Shown: positions 29,262 through 38,432 of the stretch, piece after piece | Position numbering within the stretch: the first letter of the stretch is position 1 | Layout: each line of letters opens with the position of its first letter | From: GCA-2705445 sp002705445 | GTDB taxonomy: Bacteria; Pseudomonadota; Gammaproteobacteria; Poriferisulfidales; GCA-002705445 | Direction of reading: 5' to 3' | Assembly: GCA_045561235.1 (NCBI GenBank) | Contig: JBJKYB010000002.1 | Location: 186,001-250,000 of the forward strand | Length of the DNA: 64,000 bases | Program-made: the position numbers and the translations under genes | Notes under the pieces: model-generated | The model's input: the letters and a program-made list of their open reading frames with translations, nothing else | The model's database searches: none | Told to the model about the DNA's origin: nothing

Positions 29262-30023
29262 TTATTTTATGGAATTTCCAATTCTATTATATTTCATACT
29301 AAAATTTTTACTATTAAAATTCATCCATATTAAAAAAGCTTCTCCAACAAGATTTTTCTCTGGTACAAAACCCCAGTATCTACTATCACTGCTATGATCT
29401 CTATTATCTCCCATTACAAAATATTTATTTTCTGGCACAAAAAATTCGTCATCATTAATGGGGCTCATATTATCATTTAAAATATTGTAAATTTTTTGAT
29501 TATCATTTTCTGTAAATATTTCCAACTCTTGTCTACCAAAGTCACTTAAATATTCATGAGTTTCTTGTTTTCTTTTTTTATATTTAACACCGTTAACATA
29601 AAGTTGCTTATTTTGATATTTTATTTTATCTCCTGGAATACCAATTACTCTTTTTATGAAATTTATGTCTTCATTACCAGGGTATCTGAAAACTATAACA
29701 TCTCCTCTTTTGGGCTCTGATAGGTTGAAAATTTTTGTTTTAGTTATAGGCAGCCTTATTCCATATTCATATTTATTTACAAGAATATAATCACCAATTA
29801 ATAAAGTTGGTAACATAGAGCCTGATGGAATGCGGAACGGTTCAGCAAGAAAAGATCTTAGAAATAAAACAATTAGTAAAATAGGTAAAAAAGATTTTCC
29901 TTGCTTATTTAACCATCCAAGAAATTTATATTTTTTTATTATATTAGTTTTATCAAGTAATATTAAAAAAAAACTAATAATAATTAATAAAACTAATATA
30001 AACTCTAAATCTATACTATTCAT
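29262..30023 (-). CDS. lepB: signal peptidase I
   Basis: Cleaves secretory signal peptides in the inner membrane. 253 residues with two N-terminal membrane helices. The catalytic serine is in RIPSGSMLPTLLIGDYILV, the lysine in NFIKRVIGIPGD, and the family box GDNRDHSSDSRYWG is present. lepA, its usual upstream partner, is not in this window; a MerR regulator is there instead. Confidence 0.96.
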   Translation of the reverse strand: MNSIDLEFILVLLIIISFFLILLDKTNIIKKYKFLGWLNKQGKSFLPILLIVLFLRSFLAEPFRIPSGSMLPTLLIGDYILVNKYEYGIRLPITKTKIFNLSEPKRGDVIVFRYPGNEDINFIKRVIGIPGDKIKYQNKQLYVNGVKYKKRKQETHEYLSDFGRQELEIFTENDNQKIYNILNDNMSPINDDEFFVPENKYFVMGDNRDHSSDSRYWGFVPEKNLVGEAFLIWMNFNSKNFSMKYNRIGNSIK

Positions 30024-30055
30024 TCATATATTCTTCTGCTTAATTTAAAGGTTGT

Positions 30056-30415
30056 TTAATCTTTTTTTAGGACTGTTAGCACGTCTTCCAATTCAGACAC
30101 TAACTGATTAACTAACTGCGAGGATAAGTTATTATCATTACTTGCATCATCTCCAGATAATTTTTTGCGAGCACCTTCTATAGTATAACCTTGCTCATAT
30201 AAAAGACTTCTAATTTGTCTTATCAAAAGCACATCATGTCTTTGATAATATCTTCTGTTACCTCTTCTTTTTACTGGTGATAATGATGGGAACTCTTGCT
30301 CCCAATATCTTAAAACATGAGATTTTACATCACATAATTCACTTACTTCACCAATTGTAAAATATCTCTTTGTCGGTATAGATTCGTTATGTTTTCCGTT
30401 ACTCACTAATTGCAT
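30056..30415 (-). CDS. MerR family regulator downstream of ihfA
   Basis: 119 residues from ATG 30415 (a TTG at 30424 is the alternative). A single MerR helix-turn-helix: RYFTIGEVSELCDVKSHVLRYWEQEFP followed by RRGNRRYYQRHDVLLIRQI and a short dimerisation helix. No metal-binding cysteines are visible. This small MerR protein overlapping ihfA is a common gammaproteobacterial neighbour with unknown targets. Confidence 0.9.
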   Translation of the reverse strand: MQLVSNGKHNESIPTKRYFTIGEVSELCDVKSHVLRYWEQEFPSLSPVKRRGNRRYYQRHDVLLIRQIRSLLYEQGYTIEGARKKLSGDDASNDNNLSSQLVNQLVSELEDVLTVLKKD

Positions 30416-30695
30416 TGTTCTCAACTCTAGCTTTTAATTTTTGACCAGCCCTAAAAGTTACAACTCTCCTTGGGCTAATTATAACGTCTTCGCCAGTTTT
30501 TGGATTTCTTCCTGGACGTTCTTTTTTATCTCTTAATATAAAATTTCCAAAACCAGATATTTTTACATCTAAACCAGAAACTAAAGTATCAGATATTTCA
30601 TTGAAAAAAATTTCTACAAACTCTTTTGCCTCTCTTTTATTTAAACCAAGTTCGTCATAAAGAGTTTCGGCTATTTCTGCTTTTGTAAGTGCCAT
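30399..30695 (-). CDS. ihfA: integration host factor alpha subunit
   Basis: DNA-bending protein. 98 residues. LTKAEIAETLYDELGLNKREAKEFVE and GRNPKTGEDVIISPRRVVTFR (with the intercalating proline) identify it, and FKAGQ-type ending appears as FRAGQKLKARVE. It follows pheT by 16 bases, the standard location. Confidence 0.96.
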   Translation of the reverse strand: MALTKAEIAETLYDELGLNKREAKEFVEIFFNEISDTLVSGLDVKISGFGNFILRDKKERPGRNPKTGEDVIISPRRVVTFRAGQKLKARVENNAISE

Positions 30696-30711
30696 ACTTT
30701 TAACCTAAATA

Positions 30712-32673
30712 TTATTCTCTTAATTCAATTTTAAATTCGTCTTTAAGACCCTTGACAATTTCCTCAATGTAAATATCTGCTTCTTTGTGAGTTAATGTTT
30801 TTGTATCTTCTTGGAAAATAAACCCCATTCCTAAGCTCTTTTTTTCTTTTGGAACATTTTTTCCTATATATAAATCAAAGAGTAATATTTTTTTTAAAGA
30901 ATGTACATTAGTTTTTTCTATAAATCTTAAAATACTATCATATGTGATGTTAACGTCTATGAAAAAGGATAAGTCTCTTCTAATATATGGTAATTTAGAA
31001 TAATCAGTAAACTTCTCTTTGGAATTATTTTTGATTTTATCTATTAATTTATCTATTGATAATGATAATGTGATATAGATTAATTTATTGTCAACAATTT
31101 CCTTTATTTCATATATTAAATCGCTTTTTTTAAGCCCAAAGATTTTTGCAATATCTTCAACTATCGAGATCATATCAAATTTATCATATTTCCTTTTTTT
31201 TGCAGCCCAATTTTCATCGTGTTTGTCTCCATGTGCAACACATGTTAATACTCGGCTTAAGTTATCTCCAAATACATTACTAATCTCAAAAAATTTATAT
31301 GAATTCTCTGAATTTACATTACGATTTAATTGAATATTTTTTATTAAAGAAGACGTTAAATTACTTCTTAGTTTATACTGTTCGAGGCTCATATAATTTA
31401 AGATTTCTTTATGATTTTCAAATTTCTTATGTTTCCAATCATAATTTTCTAGCTCAGAATCGTTTACAAATGAATAATTTATGCATTCTGAATAACTGTT
31501 TTTATAAAGATAATTTTTAATATTATTAATAATTTCAAATGGCGCATATCTTTTAGTAGGCTGTAAACTAATTTTTTCAGGCATTATTGGAATATTGTCA
31601 TATCCGTATAATCTAGCAATTTCTTCTACATAATCTGCATGAATACATAGGTCATATCTATGGCTAGGATTAATTATAGAATCAGTACTTTTATCATACT
31701 CACATCCAATTAATAAAAGTAACTTTAATATCTCATCATTCTCAATTTCGATACCTATTTCTTTCCTAATATTTTCATAGTTTAATTTTACTTTATTCTT
31801 TTTTGGTAGAAAATTTGTATCTTCAATTATTTGTATATCTGAGTACTCACATACTTTATTTTCTTGAAGAATATTTATGAATTTTTGCAAGGCTTTTTCT
31901 GGTAAATTAAAATCAACTCCTCTTTCAAATCTATGCGATGATTCTGTGTGTAATTTTAATTTTCTAGCTTTATTTGCTAATAAATTTGGATCGAAGAAAG
32001 CGCTTTCAATAATTATGTTTTTTGTACTTTCAGCGACAGAAGTATTTTCGGAGCCAATTATTCCTGCTAAAGATATTATTTCTTTTGAATCAGCGATCAC
32101 AATATTTTCATTGGTCAATTTATATTCTACTCCATCTAATGCTTTAATGACTTCATTTTTTTTAGCTAGTCTAATTACAACATCTCCCAGAATTTTATCG
32201 GCATCATATGCATGCATTGGTTGGCCAAAATCAAGCATTATATAATTAAGCATATCAACAATGGGGTGTATTAAGTTTACTCCAGAATTTCTAAGTCTTG
32301 TGTTTATATTTTCAGGATTTGCATATGAAGAAGATATATTTTTTAGGTAAATGTAACTGTATCTTGGACAAATTTTATTATCTTGTATTGTAAATTTAAT
32401 TTCAGTGTTTTCACAAAAGTCATGATTTACAATTTTATTTTTTTTTGGCTTTCTTTTATACTTCTTGTTGATTATATTTAGCTCTCTTGAAACTCCAAAA
32501 ACTGATAAACAATCAGATCTGTTTGGTGTTAAATCTATATCAATCAAATCATCTTTATCAATTTTTGTAATTTCATCAACTTCCAATCCAGCCATAGTAA
32601 GTTCATGACAAAGCTCCTCCGTTTTTACGGAAATATCTAAATAATCTTCAAGCCAGCTTCTGGTTATTTTCAT
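30712..32673 (-). CDS. pheT: phenylalanyl-tRNA synthetase beta subunit lacking tRNA-binding OB domain
   Basis: 653 residues against 795 in E. coli. The first 33 residues (KITRSWLEDYLD ... MAGLEVD) match the family start, but the roughly 115-residue EMAP/OB domain that normally follows is missing. The chain passes in ten residues from GLEVDEITKID to DIDLTPNRSDCLSVFGVSREL. The B3/B4 editing region, B5 (YVEEIARLYGYDNIP), the synthetase-like core and the C-terminal anticodon-binding FDX-ACB domain (LPYIRRDLSFFID to the end) are present. No frameshift is visible. Confidence 0.95.
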   Translation of the reverse strand: MKITRSWLEDYLDISVKTEELCHELTMAGLEVDEITKIDKDDLIDIDLTPNRSDCLSVFGVSRELNIINKKYKRKPKKNKIVNHDFCENTEIKFTIQDNKICPRYSYIYLKNISSSYANPENINTRLRNSGVNLIHPIVDMLNYIMLDFGQPMHAYDADKILGDVVIRLAKKNEVIKALDGVEYKLTNENIVIADSKEIISLAGIIGSENTSVAESTKNIIIESAFFDPNLLANKARKLKLHTESSHRFERGVDFNLPEKALQKFINILQENKVCEYSDIQIIEDTNFLPKKNKVKLNYENIRKEIGIEIENDEILKLLLLIGCEYDKSTDSIINPSHRYDLCIHADYVEEIARLYGYDNIPIMPEKISLQPTKRYAPFEIINNIKNYLYKNSYSECINYSFVNDSELENYDWKHKKFENHKEILNYMSLEQYKLRSNLTSSLIKNIQLNRNVNSENSYKFFEISNVFGDNLSRVLTCVAHGDKHDENWAAKKRKYDKFDMISIVEDIAKIFGLKKSDLIYEIKEIVDNKLIYITLSLSIDKLIDKIKNNSKEKFTDYSKLPYIRRDLSFFIDVNITYDSILRFIEKTNVHSLKKILLFDLYIGKNVPKEKKSLGMGFIFQEDTKTLTHKEADIYIEEIVKGLKDEFKIELRE

Positions 32674-32676
32674 ATT

Positions 32677-33690
32677 TTAAATTCTCTGAAATTGCTTTAA
32701 AAATCTTAAGTCGTTTTCATAAAATAATCTTAAATCTGTTATATCAAGTTTCAACATAGCTAGCCTTTCAACTCCTAATCCAAATGCATAACCGCTATAT
32801 ACTGATGAGTCAATTTTCGCCATATCGAGAACATTTGGATGAACCATTCCGCAACCCAAAATTTCGAGCCACTTTTTATTACCTTTAGAATCAGTATATT
32901 CAATATCCACTTCAGCTGAAGGTTCGGTAAAAGGAAAATAAGAGGGTCTAAATCTTATTTTTAAATCTTCTTTCTCAAAAAAACTTTTTAAAAATACATT
33001 TATTATCGATTTTAAATTTGAAAAGGATACATTTTTGTCAATATATAATCCTTCTATTTGATGAAACATTGGAGTATGCGTAATATCCGAATCTTTTCTA
33101 TAAACTTTTCCTGGAGCGATTATTCTTATAGGAGGATCCTGTTTATCCATTACTCTAACCTGAACAGAGGAGGTATGTGTTCTTAGTAACAAATCATCTT
33201 TAAGATAAAACGTATCATGCATTGCTCTTGCTGGATGAGAATCAGGAATATTTAAAGCTGTAAAATTGTGAAAATCATCTTCAATCTCAGGACCCTCTAC
33301 ACATTCAAATTTGAGAGATTCAAAAATTTCAATTGAAGAATTCATTATTTTTGATATTGGATGAATAGATCCTATAGAAGATGGTCTGCCAGGCATTGAA
33401 ATATCAAACCCGTCATCAGATTTATTTTCAATTACACTTAAAGATAATTTCTTTTCTAAAATGAGATCATTAATTAACTTTTTTGTATCATTTAAATCTT
33501 TTCCAGCTTGAGCCTTCTCATTAACATTCAAATCTGACAAAGTTTTCATTAAGCCATTTAATAAGCTTTTTTTCCCAAGATATTTAACTCTCGTTGTCTC
33601 AAGATCAGACAAGGTGTTAACATTTTTTATTGATTTTACTGCTTCTTCTAGAACTTTTTTTAAACTGTTTTTAAGTGTATCTACAGACAT
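32677..33690 (-). CDS. pheS: phenylalanyl-tRNA synthetase alpha subunit
   Basis: Catalytic subunit. 337 residues: N-terminal coiled coil (about 1-90), then class II core with HPARAMHDTFYL, FHQIEGLYIDKNVSF (motif 2 region), RPSYFPFTEPSAEVDI and GFGLGVERLAM as AFGLGVERLAML (motif 3). It shares a base with the rplT stop (TAATG) and is four bases from pheT. No pheM-type leader is evident. Confidence 0.97.
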   Translation of the reverse strand: MSVDTLKNSLKKVLEEAVKSIKNVNTLSDLETTRVKYLGKKSLLNGLMKTLSDLNVNEKAQAGKDLNDTKKLINDLILEKKLSLSVIENKSDDGFDISMPGRPSSIGSIHPISKIMNSSIEIFESLKFECVEGPEIEDDFHNFTALNIPDSHPARAMHDTFYLKDDLLLRTHTSSVQVRVMDKQDPPIRIIAPGKVYRKDSDITHTPMFHQIEGLYIDKNVSFSNLKSIINVFLKSFFEKEDLKIRFRPSYFPFTEPSAEVDIEYTDSKGNKKWLEILGCGMVHPNVLDMAKIDSSVYSGYAFGLGVERLAMLKLDITDLRLFYENDLRFLKQFQRI

Positions 33691-34049
33691 TACGCTGCAA
33701 GCTGTGACTTCGCTTCTTTTGCTATTGCAGCAAAGGTCTCAATATCGTTCATAGCAAGATCTGCTAGAATCTTCCTGTCTATTTCAATTTCTGCTTTGTT
33801 AAGACCATTAATTAAAGAGCTGTAATTAAGATCATACATTCTAGCGGCGGCATTTATTCTTACTATCCAAAGAGCTCTAAATGTACGTTTTTTTTGCTTT
33901 CTATCTCTGTATGCATACTGCCCTGCTTTTGTTACAGCTTGAGTAGCAACTCGATAGATATTTTTTCTTGCGCCGTAATAACCTTTTGCTTTTGCTTTGA
34001 CTTTTTTATGCCTGGCATGTGCAGTAACTCCTCTTTTTACTCTTGACAT
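33690..34049 (-). CDS. rplT: 50S ribosomal protein L20
   Basis: 119 residues, full length. MSRVKRGVTAHARHKKVKAKAKGYYGARKN-type N-terminus and LWIVRINAAARMYDLNYS match the family. It is 18 bases from rpmI and shares one base with pheS. Confidence 0.97.
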   Translation of the reverse strand: MSRVKRGVTAHARHKKVKAKAKGYYGARKNIYRVATQAVTKAGQYAYRDRKQKKRTFRALWIVRINAAARMYDLNYSSLINGLNKAEIEIDRKILADLAMNDIETFAAIAKEAKSQLAA

Positions 34050-34066
34050 CTCTTATACACTCCAAA

Positions 34067-34264
34067 TTAAATATATGGTAATAATTTTCTAACTGCCGGT
34101 GTATCAACTTTCTCAACTAAATCAGGTGATCTCAAAGAACGTTTACGTTTTGTACTTTTTTTTGTCAAAATATGTCGTAAATGCGATCTTTTACATTTAA
34201 ATTTTCCAGAAGAAGTTGATTTAAATCTTTTTGCAGCTCCCCTATTTGTTTTTAACTTTGGCAT
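34067..34264 (-). CDS. rpmI: 50S ribosomal protein L35
   Basis: 65 residues, full length, strongly basic. MPKLKTNRGAAKRFK at the start and the LRHILTKKS core identify it. Located between infC and rplT as expected. Confidence 0.97.
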   Translation of the reverse strand: MPKLKTNRGAAKRFKSTSSGKFKCKRSHLRHILTKKSTKRKRSLRSPDLVEKVDTPAVRKLLPYI

Positions 34265-34278
34265 TTTTATTCCTTAAC

Positions 34279-34794
34279 TTATTTTTTTGGCGCAATTACC
34301 ATAACAATTTGTCTACCTTCAAATTTAGGGCTTTGCTCCACTTCTGCAACATCCTCTAAATCTTTTTCTATTCTCTCAACCTGCTTCATTCCCAGTTCTT
34401 TATGAGCAAGCTCCCTACCTCTAAACCTAATGGTTATTTTTGCTTTATCACCATCGGTTATGAATCGTCTCAAATTTGTAAGTTTTGTCTGATAGTCATT
34501 TTCTTCAGTACCTGGTCTCAACTTAATCTCTTTTACCTGTTGTTGCTTTTGCTTTTTTTTAGCTTGCTGAGCTTTCTTACTTTGTTCAAATCTAAATTTA
34601 CCATAGTTCATAACTTTACAAACTGGAGGTTTTGCATTCGGTGTTACCTCTACCAAATCAAGATCTGCTTCTTTTGCTATTTCCAGTGCGTCGTTTATTT
34701 TAACAACTCCTAGATTTTCTCCTTCTACACCAATTAATCTAACTTCAGGTGTCTTAATACTGTTATTTAGCCTTGTATATTTATCTGAACTAAT
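34279..34794 (-). CDS. infC: translation initiation factor IF-3, ATT start
   Basis: Prevents premature subunit joining and proofreads start codons. The longest ATG/GTG/TTG ORF begins at TTG 34656 and would lack most of the N-terminal domain. Upstream, the frame stays open through YTRLNNSIKTPEVRLIGVEG and VVKINDALEIAKEADLDLVEV to an ATT at 34794, which has a good AGGAG site just before it. That start gives 171 residues, the normal length. ATT is the codon used by infC in E. coli for autorepression by IF3, so the same control is likely here. The C-terminal domain ends ...QIVMVIAPKK. Confidence 0.95.
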   Translation of the reverse strand: MSSDKYTRLNNSIKTPEVRLIGVEGENLGVVKINDALEIAKEADLDLVEVTPNAKPPVCKVMNYGKFRFEQSKKAQQAKKKQKQQQVKEIKLRPGTEENDYQTKLTNLRRFITDGDKAKITIRFRGRELAHKELGMKQVERIEKDLEDVAEVEQSPKFEGRQIVMVIAPKK

Positions 34795-34824
34795 TTTACT
34801 CTCCTATTATATACTAAGTTATTA

Positions 34825-36720
34825 CTATTTTTTACTAATCAATTTAGTTATAAAGTCATCCACACTGATTAATTCATGCTCAGTGCCATCATATTCTCTT
34901 ACTGATATATTGCCGGATGATACTTCTTTATCGCCAATTATTACAACATATGGAACTTTTGCAATAATAAGTTCTCGAATCTTATAACCAATCTTTTCAT
35001 TTCTCAAGTCTAAATAACAACGAAAATTACTACCTAATAGTTGTTTTTGTACTTTTTTTGCAAATTCTGCATGTTTATCAGCTATATTGGCAATTATTAT
35101 TTGTTCCGGACATAGCCAAAAAGGTAAATTACCACCGTAATGTTCTAATAATATCCCAATAAATCGCTCCATCGAACCTAATATTGCCCTATGAACCATA
35201 ACCGGAGTAGTTTTATCTCCATTTTCGTCAATAAAATACGCCGATAATGCTGATGGCATTGAGAAGTCAAGCTGTACTGTTCCACATTGCCACTCTCTAT
35301 CTAAAGAATCGGTTAGTGTAAATTCAATTTTTGGCCCATAAAATGCTCCCTCGCCAGGTAATGTAATGTATCCAGGTACATTTTCTTTTAAAGAACTTTC
35401 TAAAATTTTTTCTGATTTATCCCATATATTTTCACTACCTACTTTTTTTTCGGGTCGAGTAGAAAATGCAACTTTAATATTTTCAAAACCTAGTTCTTTA
35501 TAGACTTTAAAAGTTAATTTTATTAGTTTTGTAATTTCATTTTGAAGCTGGGATTCTGTACAAAAAATATGAGCATCATCTTGAACAAATTGTCTTGCCC
35601 TCATTAAACCATGAAGAGTTCCAGACGGTTCATTTCTGTGGACAAGCCCAAATTCACAAAGTTTTAATGGTAAATCTCTGTAACTTTTAAGACCTTGATT
35701 AAAAACTTGCAAGTGTCCAGGACAACTCATTGGCTTCACAGCATAATCTCTTTTTTCAGAATGAGTAGTAAAAATCATATCTCCAAACTTGTCCCAATGG
35801 CCAGATTTCTCCCACAAAGTTCTGTCTAAAATTTGAGGAGTATTAATTTCTTGATACCCAGAATCTGAATTAATTTTTCTCATATAACTTTTTAATAATT
35901 GGTATATCGTCCAGCCCTTGTGATGCCAGAAAACCATTCCGGGCGCTTCTTCTTGAAAATGAAATAAATCTTGCTGTTTTCCTATTTTTCTATGGTCTCT
36001 TTTTTCGGCATCTTCAATTTTCTGTATATAGTCATTTAACTGTTCTTTTGTATCCCATGCAGTTCCATATATCCTCTGAAGCATTTTATTTTTGGAGTCT
36101 CCCCGCCAATATGCACCAGAAACTTTTGTAAGTTTGAAATGTTTTAAAAACTTTGTGTTAGGAACATGTGGACCCCTACACATATCTATATATTCCTGAT
36201 GAAAATATAATGCAATTTCTTCCCCATCTGGAATTTCTCTCACTATCTCCTGCTTATATGGTTCATTTCTATTTATAAAAACATCTAGCGCTTCTTTTTG
36301 AGAAACAACTTTTCTAACAACTTCATAATTTGTTTTAATTAAATCTTTTATTTTTTTCTCAATTAAGCTTAATTCTTCTGTGCTAAGAGGTTTATCACAA
36401 TCAATATCATAATAAAATCCATTTTTTATAACAGGCCCTATAGCCATTTTTGCTTCTGGGTAAAGCTGCTTTATAGCATGGCCAACAAGATGCGCAAAAG
36501 AATGTCTAACTACATCAATTCCTTCAATATCATTTTTCTTTACAATTTCTAAGTCGCAATCAGAATCTACGACGACACAAAGATCTTTTAATTTACCATT
36601 TATTTTGCCGGCAACTGCTGCTTTAGCTAAAGAATTGCTTATATCTTTAGCAACTTCATACAAAGTTGTATTTTTAGGTATTTCCTTTTCATGCCCATCT
36701 GGCAGTCTAATTTTTGGCAT
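34825..36720 (-). CDS. thrS: threonyl-tRNA synthetase
   Basis: 631 residues: TGS domain (about 1-60), editing domain with HSFAHLVGHAI, TDMCRGPHVPN-like YIDMCRGPHVPN, class II core (MSCPGHLQVF, RNEPSGTLHGLMRARQFVQDDAH) and C-terminal anticodon-binding domain. The leader to the tRNA-Val gene is only 26 bases with no clear Shine-Dalgarno, so the tRNA-Thr-mimic operator known from E. coli is not present in that form. It heads the thrS-infC-rpmI-rplT-pheST-ihfA run. Confidence 0.97.
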   Translation of the reverse strand: MPKIRLPDGHEKEIPKNTTLYEVAKDISNSLAKAAVAGKINGKLKDLCVVVDSDCDLEIVKKNDIEGIDVVRHSFAHLVGHAIKQLYPEAKMAIGPVIKNGFYYDIDCDKPLSTEELSLIEKKIKDLIKTNYEVVRKVVSQKEALDVFINRNEPYKQEIVREIPDGEEIALYFHQEYIDMCRGPHVPNTKFLKHFKLTKVSGAYWRGDSKNKMLQRIYGTAWDTKEQLNDYIQKIEDAEKRDHRKIGKQQDLFHFQEEAPGMVFWHHKGWTIYQLLKSYMRKINSDSGYQEINTPQILDRTLWEKSGHWDKFGDMIFTTHSEKRDYAVKPMSCPGHLQVFNQGLKSYRDLPLKLCEFGLVHRNEPSGTLHGLMRARQFVQDDAHIFCTESQLQNEITKLIKLTFKVYKELGFENIKVAFSTRPEKKVGSENIWDKSEKILESSLKENVPGYITLPGEGAFYGPKIEFTLTDSLDREWQCGTVQLDFSMPSALSAYFIDENGDKTTPVMVHRAILGSMERFIGILLEHYGGNLPFWLCPEQIIIANIADKHAEFAKKVQKQLLGSNFRCYLDLRNEKIGYKIRELIIAKVPYVVIIGDKEVSSGNISVREYDGTEHELISVDDFITKLISKK

Positions 36721-36746
36721 TCTAATATCTAATCATATAAAATTAA

Positions 36747-36823
<77 letters not shown>

Positions 36824-36900
36824 TTATTTAAATAAATGTTAATATAACATTTAAATAATAATCATGCATAATAGCATTAATTTATGACTAAAAAAATTTT

Positions 36901-37299
36901 ATGAAAAGAGTAAATAAATATATATCGGTTCTATTAATTATGGGATTTATGAATACTCCAAGTTTTGCAGAGGAGTATAATACTGAAGAGCAAGTATATC
37001 ATGTAGTTTTAGTATGGCTAAAGACTTATAGAAATGAAATGAGAATAAATAAAATTATTGAGGCTAGCAAAGAGCTTAAAAATATTCCTGGTGTTTTAGA
37101 AGTTTCTACTGGAAAAGTTTTAAGAAGCGCTAGAGTTATAGTTGATGATACCTTTGATGTAAGTATTATTATTAAATTTGCATCAAAAGAATATTTGCAA
37201 GATTATTTAGTACATCCCATACATGTGAAAATTGCAAACGAAGTCATAAAGCCATTAGCAAATAAAATTACTATTTACGATACGATTATTCAGGAATAA
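36901..37299 (+). CDS. secreted Dabb (stress-responsive A/B barrel) domain protein
   Basis: 132 residues. A signal peptide (MKRVNKYISVLLIMGFMNT, cleavage after PSFA) is followed by a Dabb domain of about 95 residues: VYHVVLVWLKTY at the start, NIPGVLEVSTGKV in the middle and LQDYLVHPIHVKIANEVIKPL near the end. Dabb proteins form dimeric ferredoxin-like barrels; many have no known reaction. Export to the periplasm is inferred from the leader. It is divergent from tRNA-Val and 13 bases before the next gene. Confidence 0.82.
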   Translation: MKRVNKYISVLLIMGFMNTPSFAEEYNTEEQVYHVVLVWLKTYRNEMRINKIIEASKELKNIPGVLEVSTGKVLRSARVIVDDTFDVSIIIKFASKEYLQDYLVHPIHVKIANEVIKPLANKITIYDTIIQE

Positions 37300-37312
37300 A
37301 TTAACAAGACAT

Positions 37313-38431
37313 ATGCAACTAATTTTTCATAAATCTGAAAAATATATAGAAGAAGATATTTTTTACTATATTAGTGATCAGAGAGATAAACACTCTATGA
37401 TCAAGCCTAATAAAAAAGATTTAATTAGTATGACTGTTGAATCTAATAATCTAAAATCACCAAATAAAGAAGAAATAACAAATATTTTTTATCCATTTAA
37501 AAAAAATAGTGTTGATAAAATATATATCGGCTTGAGTTTTCCCTTATTTTCGAATAATTGGGCAGCATCTTATCTCAGATATCTTTTGAAGGTGATTAAA
37601 AAAGATGGTTCAATAATTCTTCCTGTTTATCCCGAAGAGCAAGCAAGTGAAAAAGGTATGTGGTCTCGAAGTTTTTTAGAAAATATATTCACAAGTAGAA
37701 CTGGGTGGACTGGTACAAATAATGTTTGGGCAGAAAATGACGGAGTAATGTCAATGAGAATTGGTAAAAAGTTTCCTGAAAAAAAGAATAGTACATTAAA
37801 TTTTTTTCTCGATGAGATTGGTAATCAATCCTTTCGAAATGAATTTGATAATAAAAAGGATAACCATTTAGACCTTATTAAAAGAATATGGTTGACCAGT
37901 AAACATAGTTCTATTGTAGAAAAAATAATTCAGGACAAATATGCAAGTAATAAAGTTATATATTGTGATATTGGAGATAATCCATCTCTAGCATTTGAAA
38001 TTAATGTAAGTGGTTATTTAAAAATTCAGAAAACCATCGTTGTTACAGATAACAATAGTTTATATTATGATTTGGATAATTATTTTGCATATAGAAATAT
38101 AGCGCCTTGTGAAAAACTTGGTTTTGATACTTTAAGCGGTATTGGTCCTTTATCGCCAAATATAATTTCGATTATATATAATCAAGATAATCGTGAGATT
38201 CTTGATAAAGTTATAGATATATGCCCAAAGGCGAATATAATTTTCTATGGAAGATTAGATTTAGCTGAAAAGTCATTGAAAAAGTATGACATTTGCAATT
38301 ACTCATCCATTGTAGCCACAAAACTAGAAGATGAAAAAACCATTAACCATTATTCTGATATAATTGAGAAGGAGATAAATTGTGAGGATAAATCAAATGC
38401 TGATAAAATCTACGTTTTAACGCCAAAATAA
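37313..38431 (+). CDS. unrecognised 372-residue protein, possibly Rossmann methyltransferase-like
   Basis: I do not recognise a family. No signal peptide or membrane segment is visible. Around residues 68-105 the run DKIYIGLSFPLFSNNWAASY then YLLKVIKKDGSIILPVY looks like the later strands of a SAM-methyltransferase fold. A second alpha/beta part (about 215-300, with VIYCDIGDNPSLAFEINV and TIVVTDNNSLYYDL) could be another degenerate Rossmann unit. No clear GxGxG site is present. The stop is one base before the ATG of the PD-(D/E)XK nuclease, so the two are probably translated and used together. Confidence 0.6.
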   Translation: MQLIFHKSEKYIEEDIFYYISDQRDKHSMIKPNKKDLISMTVESNNLKSPNKEEITNIFYPFKKNSVDKIYIGLSFPLFSNNWAASYLRYLLKVIKKDGSIILPVYPEEQASEKGMWSRSFLENIFTSRTGWTGTNNVWAENDGVMSMRIGKKFPEKKNSTLNFFLDEIGNQSFRNEFDNKKDNHLDLIKRIWLTSKHSSIVEKIIQDKYASNKVIYCDIGDNPSLAFEINVSGYLKIQKTIVVTDNNSLYYDLDNYFAYRNIAPCEKLGFDTLSGIGPLSPNIISIIYNQDNREILDKVIDICPKANIIFYGRLDLAEKSLKKYDICNYSSIVATKLEDEKTINHYSDIIEKEINCEDKSNADKIYVLTPK

Positions 38432-38432
38432 T

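Noticed and set aside
30056..30424. MerR gene next to ihfA as a metal-responsive regulator
   Set aside because: It has no effector domain or cysteines; it is the common small MerR neighbour of ihfA.
34279..34656. infC as a 125-residue protein from TTG 34656
   Set aside because: It lacks most of the N-terminal domain, while the same frame continues upstream with clear IF3 sequence to an ATT behind an AGGAG site.
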